Shown here piece by piece: positions 26,696 through 36,416 of a stretch of DNA of 64,000 nt; position 1 is the first letter of the stretch; the number at the start of each line of letters is the position of its first letter. The DNA comes from Hansfordia pulvinata (Eukaryota; Ascomycota; Sordariomycetes; Xylariales): NCBI GenBank assembly GCA_006538405.1, contig BJKQ01000001.1, positions 3,038,001 to 3,102,000 of the forward strand. Direction: 5' to 3'. The position numbers were made by a program, and so were the translations under genes. Under the pieces are notes generated by a model. That model made no database searches, had not been told where the DNA came from, and saw nothing but the letters and a program-made list of their open reading frames with translations.

Positions 26696-26728
26696 CTTCT
26701 TCTTCTTCTTCTTCTTCTTCTTCTTCTT
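26696..26728. repeat. (TTC)n microsatellite
   Basis: About eleven TTC units in noncoding DNA. Confidence 0.93.
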
Positions 26729-27447
26729 GTGTCTCGTAACGGAGAGGCGTCGAGCCGCAACAGGTCGTTTTGCATCGGAAGAATGCTCAGGAGATCTCAC
26801 TCCTCGAATCGACAGAGAGGTTAGAGCCTCTGAAGGCTGGTTCTTGGCTTATAAGACCCTGCACCATTCCGAGCGCATAGGCCCGGCAGTCCGTGTTTCG
26901 ATGATATACGCAGCAGGAGGCTTCCTTGTCATCATCCAAGCCAGCCAAGCCATCTTGCTCACCTAGGTGTGCCTCTTCGCAGACGCTGATGGTTTACCAT
27001 CTCTAAAGAACAGCCTAATGCGGACCATCTGGCCGTTGGAGTGCGAGAAAACAAGGACAAACAAAACAGATCTCTCACGCAGCTCACGTCGTTGACACTT
27101 GAATAGGCTGTCCGTGACGAACAACTAGAATGGCCCCAGGTTATTCTCACTCGGCACTTGGTAATCTCTCGTGGCTCATGAGCAGATGCTTCGACGTATC
27201 AGATGCGTCATCTCTCAGACCGGAAGACTTGAGGGCCTCTGATGGCCAGTTTGGAAGAGTGATCGGATGGTCTCTTCGTCTTCGCCTGACTTGATCTCGC
27301 AGCAGGGCGACGCTGGAGAGCACCAACTGCACCCTCCAATGGATTGTAGATGCGATCAAGGGCTTACGCGGCTCTACTTAATAGAGTTTTCAGCCATGAT
27401 TCCAATTTTAGCGATGAGTTCAGAGCGGGGCGACAAGGAATGTGCAT

Positions 27448-27448
<1 letters not shown>

Positions 27449-27484
<36 letters not shown>
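27449..27484. repeat. (CGT)n microsatellite, about 36 bp
   Basis: About twelve CGT/TCG units, 250 bp upstream of the 5S rRNA gene. Confidence 0.95.
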
Positions 27485-27485
<1 letters not shown>

Positions 27486-27733
27486 TCGTTCCGTTACATC
27501 ACAAGCCGGCTGCCGGAAAACGGCCGATTACGGCCAGTTTCCGCAATCTACGTCGCCCGCACCGGCAGCTCTACGAGTACGCGTAATTGTAATTGGCCGG
27601 ATTCTCCGTTTCACACCGTCTTCAAGCTCCGTAATCCACAGCCTCACGAGCACCATCCCGCTCACCGTACCGTCCACACTGACAAAGCTATCGATTTTGA
27701 CATACATATCCCACGCTAACGGACAAATCTAGC

Positions 27734-27852
27734 ACATACGACCATAGGATCAGGAAAATTCGGGATCCCGTCCGCTCTCCCATAGACAAGCCTGTTACCG
27801 TTGGATTAGTAGTTGGGTCGGTGACGACCAGCGAATCCCCAATGTTGTATGT
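27734..27852 (+). rRNA. 5S ribosomal RNA (dispersed copy)
   Basis: The 119-bp length fits fungal 5S rRNA. The first bases ACATACGACCATAGG and the 3' end GTTGTATGT are the family termini, and bases 27734-27741 pair with 27845-27852 to close helix I. The internal RNA polymerase III promoter is well kept: TTAGTAGTTGGGT at about 27806-27818 and a following GGTGACGACCAGCGAATCCC. A T7 run at 27852-27858 is a fitting terminator, and a weak TATA-like ACATATCC lies about 30 bp upstream. Dispersed single 5S genes are known from Neurospora and relatives. The middle of the molecule (about 27750-27800) differs from the canonical copy I recall, so it may be a minor isotype or an ageing copy. It sits 145 bp upstream of the Zn2Cys6 gene on the same strand. 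Confidence 0.9.
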
Positions 27853-27858
27853 TTTTTT
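27852..27858 (+). terminator. RNA polymerase III T-run terminator of the 5S gene
   Basis: Seven consecutive T on the coding strand beginning at the last base of the 5S gene, the standard polymerase III stop signal. A second T run follows at 27865-27871. Confidence 0.75.
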
Positions 27859-27997
27859 GTAACATTTTTTTGCCGCTACCTGAGTAAGTAGGTAGGTAGC
27901 CTTTCGGCCTCGTTCGCATCTGTGGGGTGGAAGAGTCTTCTTCAGGGACAAACCGAACCAAACCGTCCCAACCCAAATCATCAGTCCCCCATCGGCC

Positions 27998-28027
27998 ATG
28001 TCCTCGGCGGGGGAGGCGGCCGCCGCC

Positions 28028-28060
<33 letters not shown>

Positions 28061-30483
28061 GGGAAGGGGAAGCGCAAACGCGCCAGGCGGGCCTGCGTGC
28101 CGTGCCACCGGCGCAAGCGCAAGTGCGACGCCGGCCAGCCCTGCGGCATGTGCGCGACCTACGAGTACCTCTGCCGGTACGACGACGCCGACGACGACAA
28201 CGGTCAAGACGGAGACGGAGACGGAGGGGGAGAAGGCGAGCAGCGGCGTCCACGCCCGCCGCGCAGACGCGTGGGCCACGACCCGGCCGACAGAGGAGGA
28301 GGAGGAGGAGCATCGGCGCGGTCCAGGCCGAGACGGGCCGACACGTCTCCTGCGACGACAGAGCCGGCGGCCGAGTCGGCAGCAGCGGGACGCAGCGCAC
28401 GCCGCGCGGGCGCTTCGTTTGCGGTGGTGACGACCAATACCGCGGCGCCGCGGCGCCGGTCCGCGGATCTCGCTCCCGGCACCGGCTCCAGCCGAGACAA
28501 CGACGACGCCCTTGGAGCTAGATATGGAGCGCAGCAGCAGCAGTGGCCGGCCTACAACTTCGGCTCCCCGGTGCCCGGCGACGGGGAGGCCCCCGCCCCC
28601 GCCCCTCGCGCCCAGGGCGGCGGCGGCTCGCTGTGGGAGCTCGTCACCGAGGAGGACGCCGGGCGCTTCTCGGACGTCTTCTTCGCGCAGCTGGCGCCCG
28701 TGGCCGACTACCTGGACCGGGCCACGTACGCGCGGAGATGCCGCGACTACTACTACCACAACTTCCCCTCCCCTCCCCCTCCCACTCCGCCTCCTTACCC
28801 CGGAGGAACGCCGCCGCAGCAGACGCGACACCGCCGCCGGGCTCCTCCTTCCTCTTCTTCGGCCGCGCCGTGGCCGCGGGCGTCGTCGCGCTGGGCTCGT
28901 TCCTGTCCGCCGCCGCGGGGGGCGCGCGGCACCCGGCCGAGGCGGAGGTCGCGCGGTGCGCCAAGCGGGCGCTGCTCGAGAGGGATGACGGCGAGGGCGG
29001 CGGGGGCGGCGGCGGGGCGGACGACGCGGTCGTCGCGTGGGCGCTGCGCGTGTTCTACCTGCGGGCGACGGCGCCGCCCGAGGCCGGGTGGCTGGCCAGC
29101 TGCACGGCGATGCACCTGTGCGAGGCGGCCGGGCTGCACGACGAGGGGCGCGTCAGGAGGATGGCCGCGGCGGCGGCGGCAGCAGCCGCCGTCCGCGTCG
29201 GTGGCGCCGGGGAGGGGGAGGAGGAGGGGAGGAGCAGGAAGGAGAGGGAAGAGAAGGAGGCGGACCGGCTCAGGCGGGTCTTCTGGGTGTCGTGGGCGGG
29301 CCACAACCTGCTGTCGTACGAGTTTGGGCGGTCCGCGGTCTGGCTGCGGGCGGTGACGACGCGGGCCCCGGCGCCGAGGCCGGGCTCCATCGCCGACCGG
29401 TTCGTGCGGATGGCCCAGGTCATCCCGGCGCCCAACTCGCCCTTCACCCTCGGCGGCGGCCCGGGACCGGATCCGAGGGACGACCTCCTGGGGCGGATCA
29501 GGGCGCTGGCCGAGCTGCGGCTCGACGACGGCGGCGATGATAGCGGCGGCGGCGGCGGCGGCGGCGGGGAGCACCCGTTCCTGGCGCTGACCAGGGCCGA
29601 CATCATGTTCTGCTTCTACCGCCGCTTCCGCCAGCTGCCCCTGGGCCCGGAGACGACGGACACGAGCGCCGACGCCAACAAGCCACCCCCGCCGCCTCCT
29701 CCTCCTCCGCTGCCACATGACGTCCTCCAGCTGGTGCTCGAGGCGGGCGACGCCGCGGCCGAGGCGGCCGAGCAGCAGATCGCGGCCCTCACCGCTGCCA
29801 CCACCACCACCACCACTGGCACCAACAACCACAGCGGCAACGTTCAACAACAACAACAAAAACAAGACGGAGAGCGGAGGGGGCGCAGCAGCGGCAGCGG
29901 CAGGACGCCCCTCCTGTGGAACGTCCTGGGCAGCGCGTTCCAGCACGCCTGCGTCCTGCTGGACGCCGACACGCCCGCGTCGCTGGGCCGCCTGGGCCGC
30001 GCGCTCGGGGTGCTGGCGGGCCTGGCGCGCGCCGCCGCGGACAACACGAGCAGCCACCACGCGGCGGCGCGCGAGGCGCTGGGCGTCGCCCGCAGGCTGG
30101 CCCGGCTGGGCGCGGAGCGGAAGCGCGGGGAGCTCGCCGTGCTGGAGGCTGCTGCCGATGGTGAACCGCCGGGTGGTGGTGGTGGTGGTGGTGGTGGTGG
30201 TGGTGGTAGTCAGGACGACAGTGGGGACAGCATCGCCGCTGCTGCTGGACCGCCGGAGCAGCAGCAGGAGGAGGAGGAGGAGCAAGTAGCGGCGGCGACG
30301 ATGGTGATGCCGACGACGACGACGACGACGACGACGGCGACGCAGGAAGACGACTCGGGTGTCGTCGGCCACCTATCAGAGACGGCGGCGGCGGAGCTGA
30401 ACTGGGAATTCGACTGGGGTCAGTTTCTTACGGATCCGCAGTTCCTGCTGTTCGACGGCAACTCGCAGTTGCCGTATTCGTAA
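27998..30483 (+). CDS. Zn(II)2Cys6 fungal-specific transcription factor, with one apparent frameshift
   Basis: A DNA-binding regulator of unknown target. The ATG at 27998 is followed by an Ala run (GCA repeat) and a basic stretch, then the zinc cluster Cys33, Cys36, Cys43, Cys49, Cys52, Cys59 (spacing CX2CX6CX5CX2CX6C). Residues about 212-256 (RFSDVFFAQLAPVADYLDRA and on) match the start of the middle homology (fungal_trans) region. The frame then shifts between about 28757 and 28850. The downstream frame continues the same domain, with GRAVAAGVVALGSFLSA and LRRVFWVSWAGHNLLSYEFGRS. It ends at 30483 after Gly, Thr and acidic runs with an aromatic-acidic tail (WEFDWGQFL), a likely activation region. 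One missing base would give 828 aa. There is no GT in the shift interval, so an intron is unlikely there. TACGAGTA at 28160 is here in coding sequence (Tyr-Glu-Tyr). The family is sure; whether the gene is intact is not. Confidence 0.85.
28757..28850 (+). other. Apparent one-base deletion in the Zn2Cys6 gene
   Basis: The reading frame needed upstream (Tyr-rich CRDYYYHNF) and downstream (FLFFGRAVAAGVV) differs by one missing base. The interval contains C3 to C5 runs separated by single T and has no GT donor. Sequencing undercall is the simplest reading. Confidence 0.7.
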
Positions 30484-30806
30484 GGCACACGCGGTTCAAG
30501 TCGCGACTGCTGTGTGTTGCGGCGATTGCAGCTCCGCGGCTGCGGCTGCGGCTGTTGCGGCTCAGTGCGGCTGTTGCGGCTCAGTGCGGCTGCTGCGGCT
30601 CAGTGCGGCTGCTGCGGCTCAGTGCGGCTGCTGCGGCTATTGCGGCGCGGCCTTTCGCCTTCGCCTTCGCCCGCACAGGAAGAGACGCGCGACGAAGCCG
30701 GCAACTCGACAGCGGCACAGGACATATAAATGGCGCCGGCCATCTCTCCCCTCAGAGTGCAAGACCTACGGTATCTCGTATCGATCGAACCCGAAAATCT
30801 ACAAGC
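30484..30806. other. Intergenic spacer, Zn2Cys6 gene to NmrA-like gene
   Basis: 323 bp between two plus-strand genes. The first third holds a 19-bp tandem repeat. A TATA-like ATATAAAT at 30723-30730 lies about 80 bp before the NmrA-like ATG and is a plausible core promoter element. Confidence 0.6.
30552..30645. repeat. 19-bp tandem repeat, about five units
   Basis: The unit is CTGCTGCGGCTCAGTGCGG. Units 1-2 (30552-30570, 30571-30589) carry CTGTTG, units 3-4 (30590-30608, 30609-30627) carry CTGCTG, and unit 5 is partial and diverged. It is a minisatellite in the short promoter-side spacer. Confidence 0.93.
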
Positions 30807-32035
30807 ATGTCGCCCAAGAACTCCCGAGACCAGCCGGCCGGCTCCACCAACACCATTGAGCGGGTCGCCGTTGTCGGTGTAAGCCAGCACCGCTCATCCT
30901 TGAAAGATACAAGAAGATAAAAACGACGGAAATAACAGCCATGACGCTAACCAGACCAAAAACAACAAAAACAGGCCAGGGGCACCGTCGGCTCCCACAT
31001 AGTCGCCGCCCTGCTCGAGGCGGGCACCTTCACCGTGACCGCGCTGACCCGGGCCGACAGCACCGCCACCACCAGCAAGCTGCTGCCGGCCGGCGTGGTG
31101 GCCCGGCCCGTCGACTACGACGACGAGGCCGGGCTGGCGGACGCTCTGCGGGGGCAGCAGGCCCTCGTCATCACCATGTCCCCGCTGGCGCCGCCCACCT
31201 CGCAGCCCCGGCTGATCCGCGCCGCCGCCGCCGCCGGCGTCCCCTGGGTCCTGCCCAACGCGTGGGCGGGGGACTTTGTCGGCAACCCGCGCCTGGGCGA
31301 GGACACGCTCCTGGGCGGGCCCGCGCGCGAGGCCCGCGACTTCGTCGAGGAGCTGGGCGTGTCGGCCTGGGTCGCGGTGTGCTGCGGGTGGTGGTACGAG
31401 TACAGCCTGGCGGGCGGGGAGCTGCGGTTCGGCTTCGACGGCCTCGTTCCCCCGGGGGGCAGGAGGCGCCGGGGGCAGGAGGGCGGCGGCGCCGCGCGGT
31501 GACGCTGTACGACGACGGCGACGCGGTCTGCGTCATGACGTCGCTGGCGCGGGTCGGCGCCGCCGTGGCCCGCCTGCTGAGCCTCAAAACAGAATCGCCG
31601 GAGAGCAACGAGCCGCAACAGCAGCAGCAGCCCGGAAAGGAGGAGGAGGAGAGGGAGGAGCCGACGCTGGCCAGCTTCCGCAACCGGCCCCTGTACGTCA
31701 AGAGCTTCGCGCTCAGCCAAAACGACGTCCTCGCCAGCGTCAAGCGCGTCACGGGCACCGCCGACGCCGACTGGGCCGTGACCCGCGTCCCGTCCCGCGA
31801 GCGCTACGAGCGCGGGGTCGCCGAGCTGAGGGGGGGCAGCCCGGCCGGCTTCATCAGGGCGCTGTACGCGCGCGGCTTCTACCCCAGCGAGGCCGGGGCC
31901 AGCCGCGACTTCGCGGCCAAGGCCGCGCGCCACTGCGCCCTGCTGGGCCTGCCCGAGACCGAGGACGCGGACCTCGACGCGCGCACCGCCGCGGCCATCG
32001 AGCTGGCCCGGACCACGGATCCGAGGTTGGTGTGA
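30807..32035 (+). CDS. NmrA-like / isoflavone-reductase-family NAD(P)-binding protein, with one apparent frameshift
   Basis: An atypical short-chain dehydrogenase or redox-sensing regulator. Exon 1 is 30807-30878, with ATG at 30807 and donor GTAAGC. Exon 2 starts at 30975 after AACAG. The join gives VAVVG followed by ARGTVGSHIVAALLEAG, so the Gly-rich NAD(P) loop GARGTVG spans the intron. LTRADS, the alpha/beta Rossmann pattern and LPNAWAGDF fit the family. The frame breaks in a G/C-rich stretch at about 31441-31497, and the continuing frame begins AVTLYDDGDAVCVMTSLARV, where family members have a conserved YDDG segment. The stop is at 32033-32035. One missing base would give 377 aa, somewhat longer than the usual 300-330 because of a Gln/Glu-rich insert. 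Substrate unknown. It lies co-directionally behind the Zn2Cys6 factor, which may regulate it (inference). Confidence 0.82.
31441..31497 (+). other. Apparent one-base deletion in the NmrA-like gene
   Basis: The upstream frame stops at 31500-31502, while the conserved downstream segment (VTLYDDGD) is in the frame that requires one extra base before it. The interval is rich in short G and C runs and has no acceptable intron. Confidence 0.7.
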
Positions 32036-33026
32036 TTGTTGAAGGGGGGGGGGGGGGGGGGGCGGGGACTGAGAAACTGCTCGCTGCCCTTCGATCTCGA
32101 GAGGGGGGAGAGCTCGCCTGCTTTGTCGACGAGAATACACACATAACGAAACTAGTAAAAGAGAAAACTACTTATTGAACGTCTACCTGACGCCTGATCC
32201 TGAATCGAACCACTGTCCATCCAAACCGCCTCTTTTGTGGCGGGACCTGGGCGACAATGGCGGAGACTTTACTTGCCTTGCCTGAATGCAACGCAACCTG
32301 GGATACAGACGAAAAGTGCTGCCTCGTTTTCCAGGGGGCCCCACGCGTACCTCTCCCATACAACATTCTTATTGCAGCGATAAAAAAAACCCGAACAGCC
32401 TGCCAGCGTGCCGAAACTAGGCCAACTTTGCCCGTCGTATTGCCTAGTTTTACATTTGGAAGCCGAAGGTTACGCCCTGATTATTATAACCCCGTTACTA
32501 AGGCCTTTTGCCCCGAAGCGGGCGGCGACCGGATCGAGGACGTCGCGGGTGGACGACAAATAGGTGCCTCGCCTTCATACCTTACGTGCCTTGGCTTGCC
32601 ATCAGACAAAACCGGCTCGCGCCGAGCTAACAAGAGGGCGCCGCGAATCCAGGCCGCCGAGCTGGATGGCTTCTTGCCACGCTGCGTACGTTCCTACAGC
32701 ACCGAATACATCGTGTCGTACCGCAAAGGGTGCCGGCGTGGCGGCGCCGCCCTTCACCTTGACACTCACACTCGCGCACACACACACACACGCCAGGTTC
32801 CTAACTCGGTTCCCGACAGGGGAGGCTACCAGGTCGGGCGGCAAGCCTTATAAGCTGATATCCCCTTGCGCGTCACAGCCTCGTCAGCACGGAAAACCAC
32901 CGAACGAGCGTGTCCGCTTTCAACAGCGCGAAAAAAAAACCTCGACTCTCCTGCCCAGGAGACGAGGATAACACGAGACGAGGATAAAAGAAACGAGAAG
33001 GAACAAAGGAATCTCGAAAAGGTCCC
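32036..33026. other. Intergenic region with poly(G) tract
   Basis: About 1 kb between the NmrA-like gene and the pseudokinase-like gene. A G19 run (32044-32062) begins only nine bases after the NmrA-like stop. A 198-codon ATG open frame (32257-32853) has no recognisable feature and I do not call it. The AT-richer middle (32370-32510) may hold the terminator of one gene and the promoter of the next. An ACAC run is at 32777-32792. Confidence 0.55.
32044..32062. repeat. Poly(G) tract, 19 bp
   Basis: An uninterrupted G run directly after a stop codon, hence within the likely 3' untranslated region of the NmrA-like gene. Confidence 0.93.
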
Positions 33027-33136
33027 ATGGCGTCCTACCGAGCCAAGCTGGCCGCCATCTCGGCGGTCCTGCTGCTCCCCTCTTCGCCCACCTGGCGCTT
33101 GCGACACCCGCCGCCGCCGCCGGCGCCCCGCCCAGC

Positions 33137-33176
<40 letters not shown>

Positions 33177-34251
33177 GGCTGGCCGCGCGGTACCGGGCGC
33201 CGCTGGAGACCGAGGAGCTGAGTGCCATCCAGCTCGACGGCCACGGCTTCGGCAACGTCAAGGTGGTGTTCCCCATGAACAAGAAGAACATCTACGGGGC
33301 CGACTGGGGCGGCAGGGAGGTCTACATCGAGACGCTCGGCGAGGGGGTCAGCGCCGAGGCGGCCGACCGCGCCTGCGCGATGCAGAAGCTGGTCTGGGAG
33401 CAGGACCACGACGCGGCCGCGCAGCCCTTTGGCGCGGTGGAGGGCCCGGGCCCGGGCACGGGGCCGGAGGGGGGCGGCCGCCACCGTTTCGTCGTCATGG
33501 AGTGGCTCAACGCGAGGCCGCTGCCGTACCTGGCCAGGACGGCGGGCTGGCCCTCCGACAGCCGCCTATGGGACGGGAGCGAGAGGAACGCCGTACTCTG
33601 GTGGATGGCGCAGACGGGCGTCGCGCTGGAGGAGGCGGGCGTCGGCCACTACGGCCTCAACCCGGAGGAGCTGCTGGTCCCGACCAAGTTCGCCCCGCCG
33701 GTCGACTACGTCGACCACGAGGGGGCGATCAAGCTCATCAACTTCATGACGGCCAGCAAGGGCGCCCAGGAGGTCAGGTTTGTCAAGGACAGACTCTACG
33801 CAAGTCCCGGTGAGTACTATCTTACCTGAGATCATACACAAGTCCACTCCCCATCTCCCGAGTCAAGCTCTAGGGAAAGCGCACGTGACGCAAGCGGCTA
33901 ACGGACGAACCTACCTTCAACACAGAGCAGCGCAAGTGGCTGGACAACCGCGGCGCGCCGGCCCCGGGGCTCGAGTCGGACGTCTACTCGATGACCAAGA
34001 TCATGTTCTGGGTGGTCTTCGACCAAGCAGCGCCCCAGGACTTCGACGCCGGGCAGTGGAGGTCGGAGAGGGACACGGACCGGGTGTTCAGCGACCATCT
34101 CGGGTTCGACGTTAAGCTGACCGACGACCTGCGCTTCGTCTTCTTCCGGGGCCTGCGCCCGGACCCGGCGGAGCGGGCCTCGTTCAAGGAGCTGCTTGCT
34201 CGCGTGCGCGATATCCAGGATGACGACTTGGAGTTCAAGAGGGGGAGGTGA
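33027..34251 (+). CDS. Predicted secreted pseudokinase (degenerate protein-kinase fold), with one apparent frameshift
   Basis: The ATG at 33027 opens a signal-peptide-like start (MASYRAKLAAISAVLLLP). After one restored base in the C4 run at 33077-33080 it continues into FAHLALA and a poly-Ser linker (CAG repeat), then a kinase-like domain. Exon 1 ends at 33809 (donor GTGAGT); exon 2 is 33926-34251 (acceptor CACAG). Restored length is 369 aa. Kinase landmarks: Gly-rich loop GHGFGNV (about 72); VYIETL where VAIK is expected, so the lysine is absent; hinge VVMEWLNARPLPYL; HYGLNPEELL (about 208) in place of the HRD loop; IKLINFM (about 235) in place of DFG; SDVYSMTKIMFWVVF (about 278) as subdomain IX; and AERASFKELLARVRDI near the end. 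All three catalytic motifs are lost, so a phosphotransferase role is unlikely. Fold assignment is mine from motif order and needs a structure or profile test. Confidence 0.62.
33071..33084 (+). other. Apparent one-base deletion in the pseudokinase-like gene
   Basis: Adding one C to the C4 run (33077-33080) joins the signal-peptide start at 33027 to the main frame. Without it the ATG frame ends after 64 codons, and the main frame has no ATG before the kinase-like domain starts. Confidence 0.7.
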
Positions 34252-35109
34252 AGCTCGACGAGCTACGCACCTCGTGCCCGGGTGTTCGGATAAGAGGACT
34301 GTGCGGTACGGTTGACCGTTATGCGGTACGAGTACTGTACGGTGTGTTTAGGATGTTGAGGGAACAAGCACTACAGAACGAATAGATTTCAATAGACACG
34401 ACTGGAGGGGCATCATACAGGTAGAAACCATACACCTGGGTGGTCTGGAACGAGCCCTCAGGCTTGGTCTGCAGCAGCAAGGTAGCATCCCATCGAATGC
34501 CTCTCATGATGAAAGCAGCGCGCCAGACATTAAGTACCTAGGTATAGACCTATGGGCTTGCATTGTGACACAAACGCGATAGGGGACTCCTCCGTATTAG
34601 ACGGGCCACCCCGCGCGGATGGCCGAGGTGCGAGAACTCCGTACGGACGACGGTGGTCATGTGCCCCGGTGTGCGGGGGAGCCGCGCCCCACTGTAGATG
34701 CCGGTGGTACATACCATCACATGTAGGTACGATCGTAGGTACCTCGGGCTTGAACTGGGGATACCGGGCTCGTAGTACCTATAGGCCCTCCAGGCCCTCG
34801 CAGGTGGCCCGTGGCCCTGCCGTCATTCCTGGCGCCGATGGTATCATCACGCTCTGAGCTTCGACGAACCCTACCACGAGTACCTTACCTACCTGACGCA
34901 CGACAGCTGCAGCAGCCGCCATCCGATCGCGCAATCGTTGGAACCCTCGCTCGCCGCCTCCGCCCGCTTCGCGTCTGGGCCCCGACCGACCGCCGGGAGC
35001 CCCGATCCCGCGGCGGCTGTTCGAGGTGCCTGTCCACTGCAGTGCAGCTGGGTGTACCTACGGAGTTGCTGGCTGGCTGGCGGCATCTCCAGCTTCCTCT
35101 CGCGAGGCC
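34252..35109. other. Intergenic region, pseudokinase-like gene to DUF202 gene
   Basis: 858 bp without a supported gene. One TACGAGTA starts at 34327, followed immediately by a GTAC palindrome. TACCTAGGTA-type palindromic words occur near 34533-34545. Confidence 0.6.
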
Positions 35110-36416
35110 ATGGCCGACAGCAGCACGAGCACGGCGCCGCCGTCGACGGCCGCTTCCCGGCCATCGCCAGCGCCCTCCCAGCCCGCCCGTTGCGCCTCCC
35201 TCGGCGACATGGCGCTGCCCCGGAGGCAGTCGACCCAGGAGCGCATCTCCGAGATCCTCCAGGTGCGTCCTCCAGCTATCCTCCGCCCGCCCAGCAGAGA
35301 CAGCCCCCTTCATTCACCCATCCACCCACACACCCACTTGGACAGACAGACAGACAGGCAGACAGACAGACGGACAGGTCAGATGCCTGCACGGCCAAGA
35401 TCCAATCTCTCCCTCCGTGATCCACTGCTCTAGCCCGCCCGCTCGCCCTGCCGAGTCTCACTTGTCACTCAGCTCACGCTTCTTCTTCTTCTTCTCCCCC
35501 CCCCCCCCCCCCCCCCGTCTCATTATTGTTGTTCCTACCCTCCCTGTCGCCGCGCACACGACACGCTGCTCCGCCATGCGCCCCCATTGACCATCCTCCC
35601 CGCGTCTCCGCAGACCGCCAGAGAACGAGCCGACAGCATGAGCGCCCCAGGCCGCAACGCCTCGTTCCCGGCCGCCGACCCCAGCCGCGACCGCGACCGC
35701 GACCAGCCGGCTGCCGACGAGACCACCGGCATCATGATGCGCCGCAATCACAGGAGCTACCAGGCCACCGACACGTCCGCGGAGGCGCGCCAGCGCCGCC
35801 CGGCCTCGCGGCGCCCCGAGACCGCCCACGCCCACGCCGAGGGCGAGGCCGAGGGCGAGGTCACAGAGGAGAAGCACTCGTTTTGGGAGCACTTCAGCAC
35901 CCTGTGGGCCATTGAGCTCGAGAACAAAGGGAGCACGGCGAGAGACCACCTGGCTCTGGGTACGTGTGGTTCCACCCGCCGCCGGGCGGCCAGCCCGCAC
36001 TCTCCATTGGCGTCTCCCCAGCTGGCGTCAAGGTGACACGGGATTATTTGCTGACGAACCTGTGCCCTCCAGAACGGACGTTTCTCGCCTGGCTGCGCAC
36101 GTCCCTGGCCTTCGCGTCCATCGGGATCGCCATCACCCAGCTCTTCCGCCTCAACACCTCGATCACGGACGGGGACCCCCACCTGCAGACCGTCCGGCGC
36201 CTGGGCAAGCCGCTGGGGGCCACCTTTCTGGGCATCAGCATCGTGGTCCTGTTCATGGGCCACCAGCGCTACACCCAGAGCCAGCACTGGCTGATGCGGG
36301 GCAAGTTCCCGGCGTCCCGCGGCCAGATCATCCTCATCTCGTGCATCACCTTCGCCCTCATGCTGGTGAGCCTGGTCGTAGTCATTGTCGTGCAGCCCAC
36401 CATGACGCCGGGATAG
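35110..36416 (+). CDS. DUF202-domain integral membrane protein
   Basis: Function unknown; DUF202 is a small multi-pass domain also found as the membrane part of fungal vacuolar transporter chaperone (VTC) proteins. Three exons: 35110-35262, 35614-35959 and 36073-36416, giving 280 aa. The joins are phase 0 (ILQ then TARERADSM) and phase 1 (DHLALG's split codon giving ALERTFLAW). Residues up to about 160 are hydrophilic, ending in IELENKGSTARDHLAL. Then come ERTFLAWLRTSLAFASIGIA, a segment that closely fits DUF202, and two further hydrophobic helices (LGATFLGISIVVLFMG; IILISCITFALMLVSLVVVIVV). Intron 1 is long (351 bp) and contains a C21 run. If it were not spliced, translation could begin at the ATG at 35638, sparing the membrane domain. 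I prefer the longer form because ERISEILQTARER reads as one helix across the join. Confidence 0.85.
35496..35516. repeat. Poly(C) tract, 21 bp, inside intron 1 of the DUF202 gene
   Basis: A pyrimidine stretch TTCTTCTTCTTCTTCT precedes an uninterrupted C21 run, about 100 bp before the acceptor at 35611-35613. Confidence 0.92.

Larger units (their letters stand above)
20001..27733. other. Gene desert, part 3: microsatellite-rich
   Basis: No gene could be supported. This part is the most repeat-rich of the window: CT, GT, TTC, GGC, AGC, TGAC, TGTC, TGTCC and CGT runs follow one another with poly(C) tracts at 20998-21007, 21079-21095, 25579-25590, 25902-25911 and 25913-25929. An AT-rich patch at 21172-21285 stands out from the GC-rich surroundings and could be a transcript end or promoter. 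Nine exact TACGAGTA-type motifs start at 20046, 20605, 20708, 21447, 21612, 22582, 23070, 24587 and 27572. Confidence 0.55.

Noticed and set aside
28726..28820. Intron as explanation of the Zn2Cys6 frame change
   Set aside because: A GTACGC donor at 28726 with a CAG near 28817 would restore frame only by removing TYARRCRDYYYHNF, which looks like conserved domain sequence.
28795..30372. 525-codon minus-strand frame
   Set aside because: Antisense shadow of the Zn2Cys6 factor, caused by high GC at third positions.
32257..32853. 198-codon ATG frame between two genes
   Set aside because: No recognisable feature and the end is translated AC repeat. It lies in likely promoter/terminator DNA. RNA evidence could revive it.
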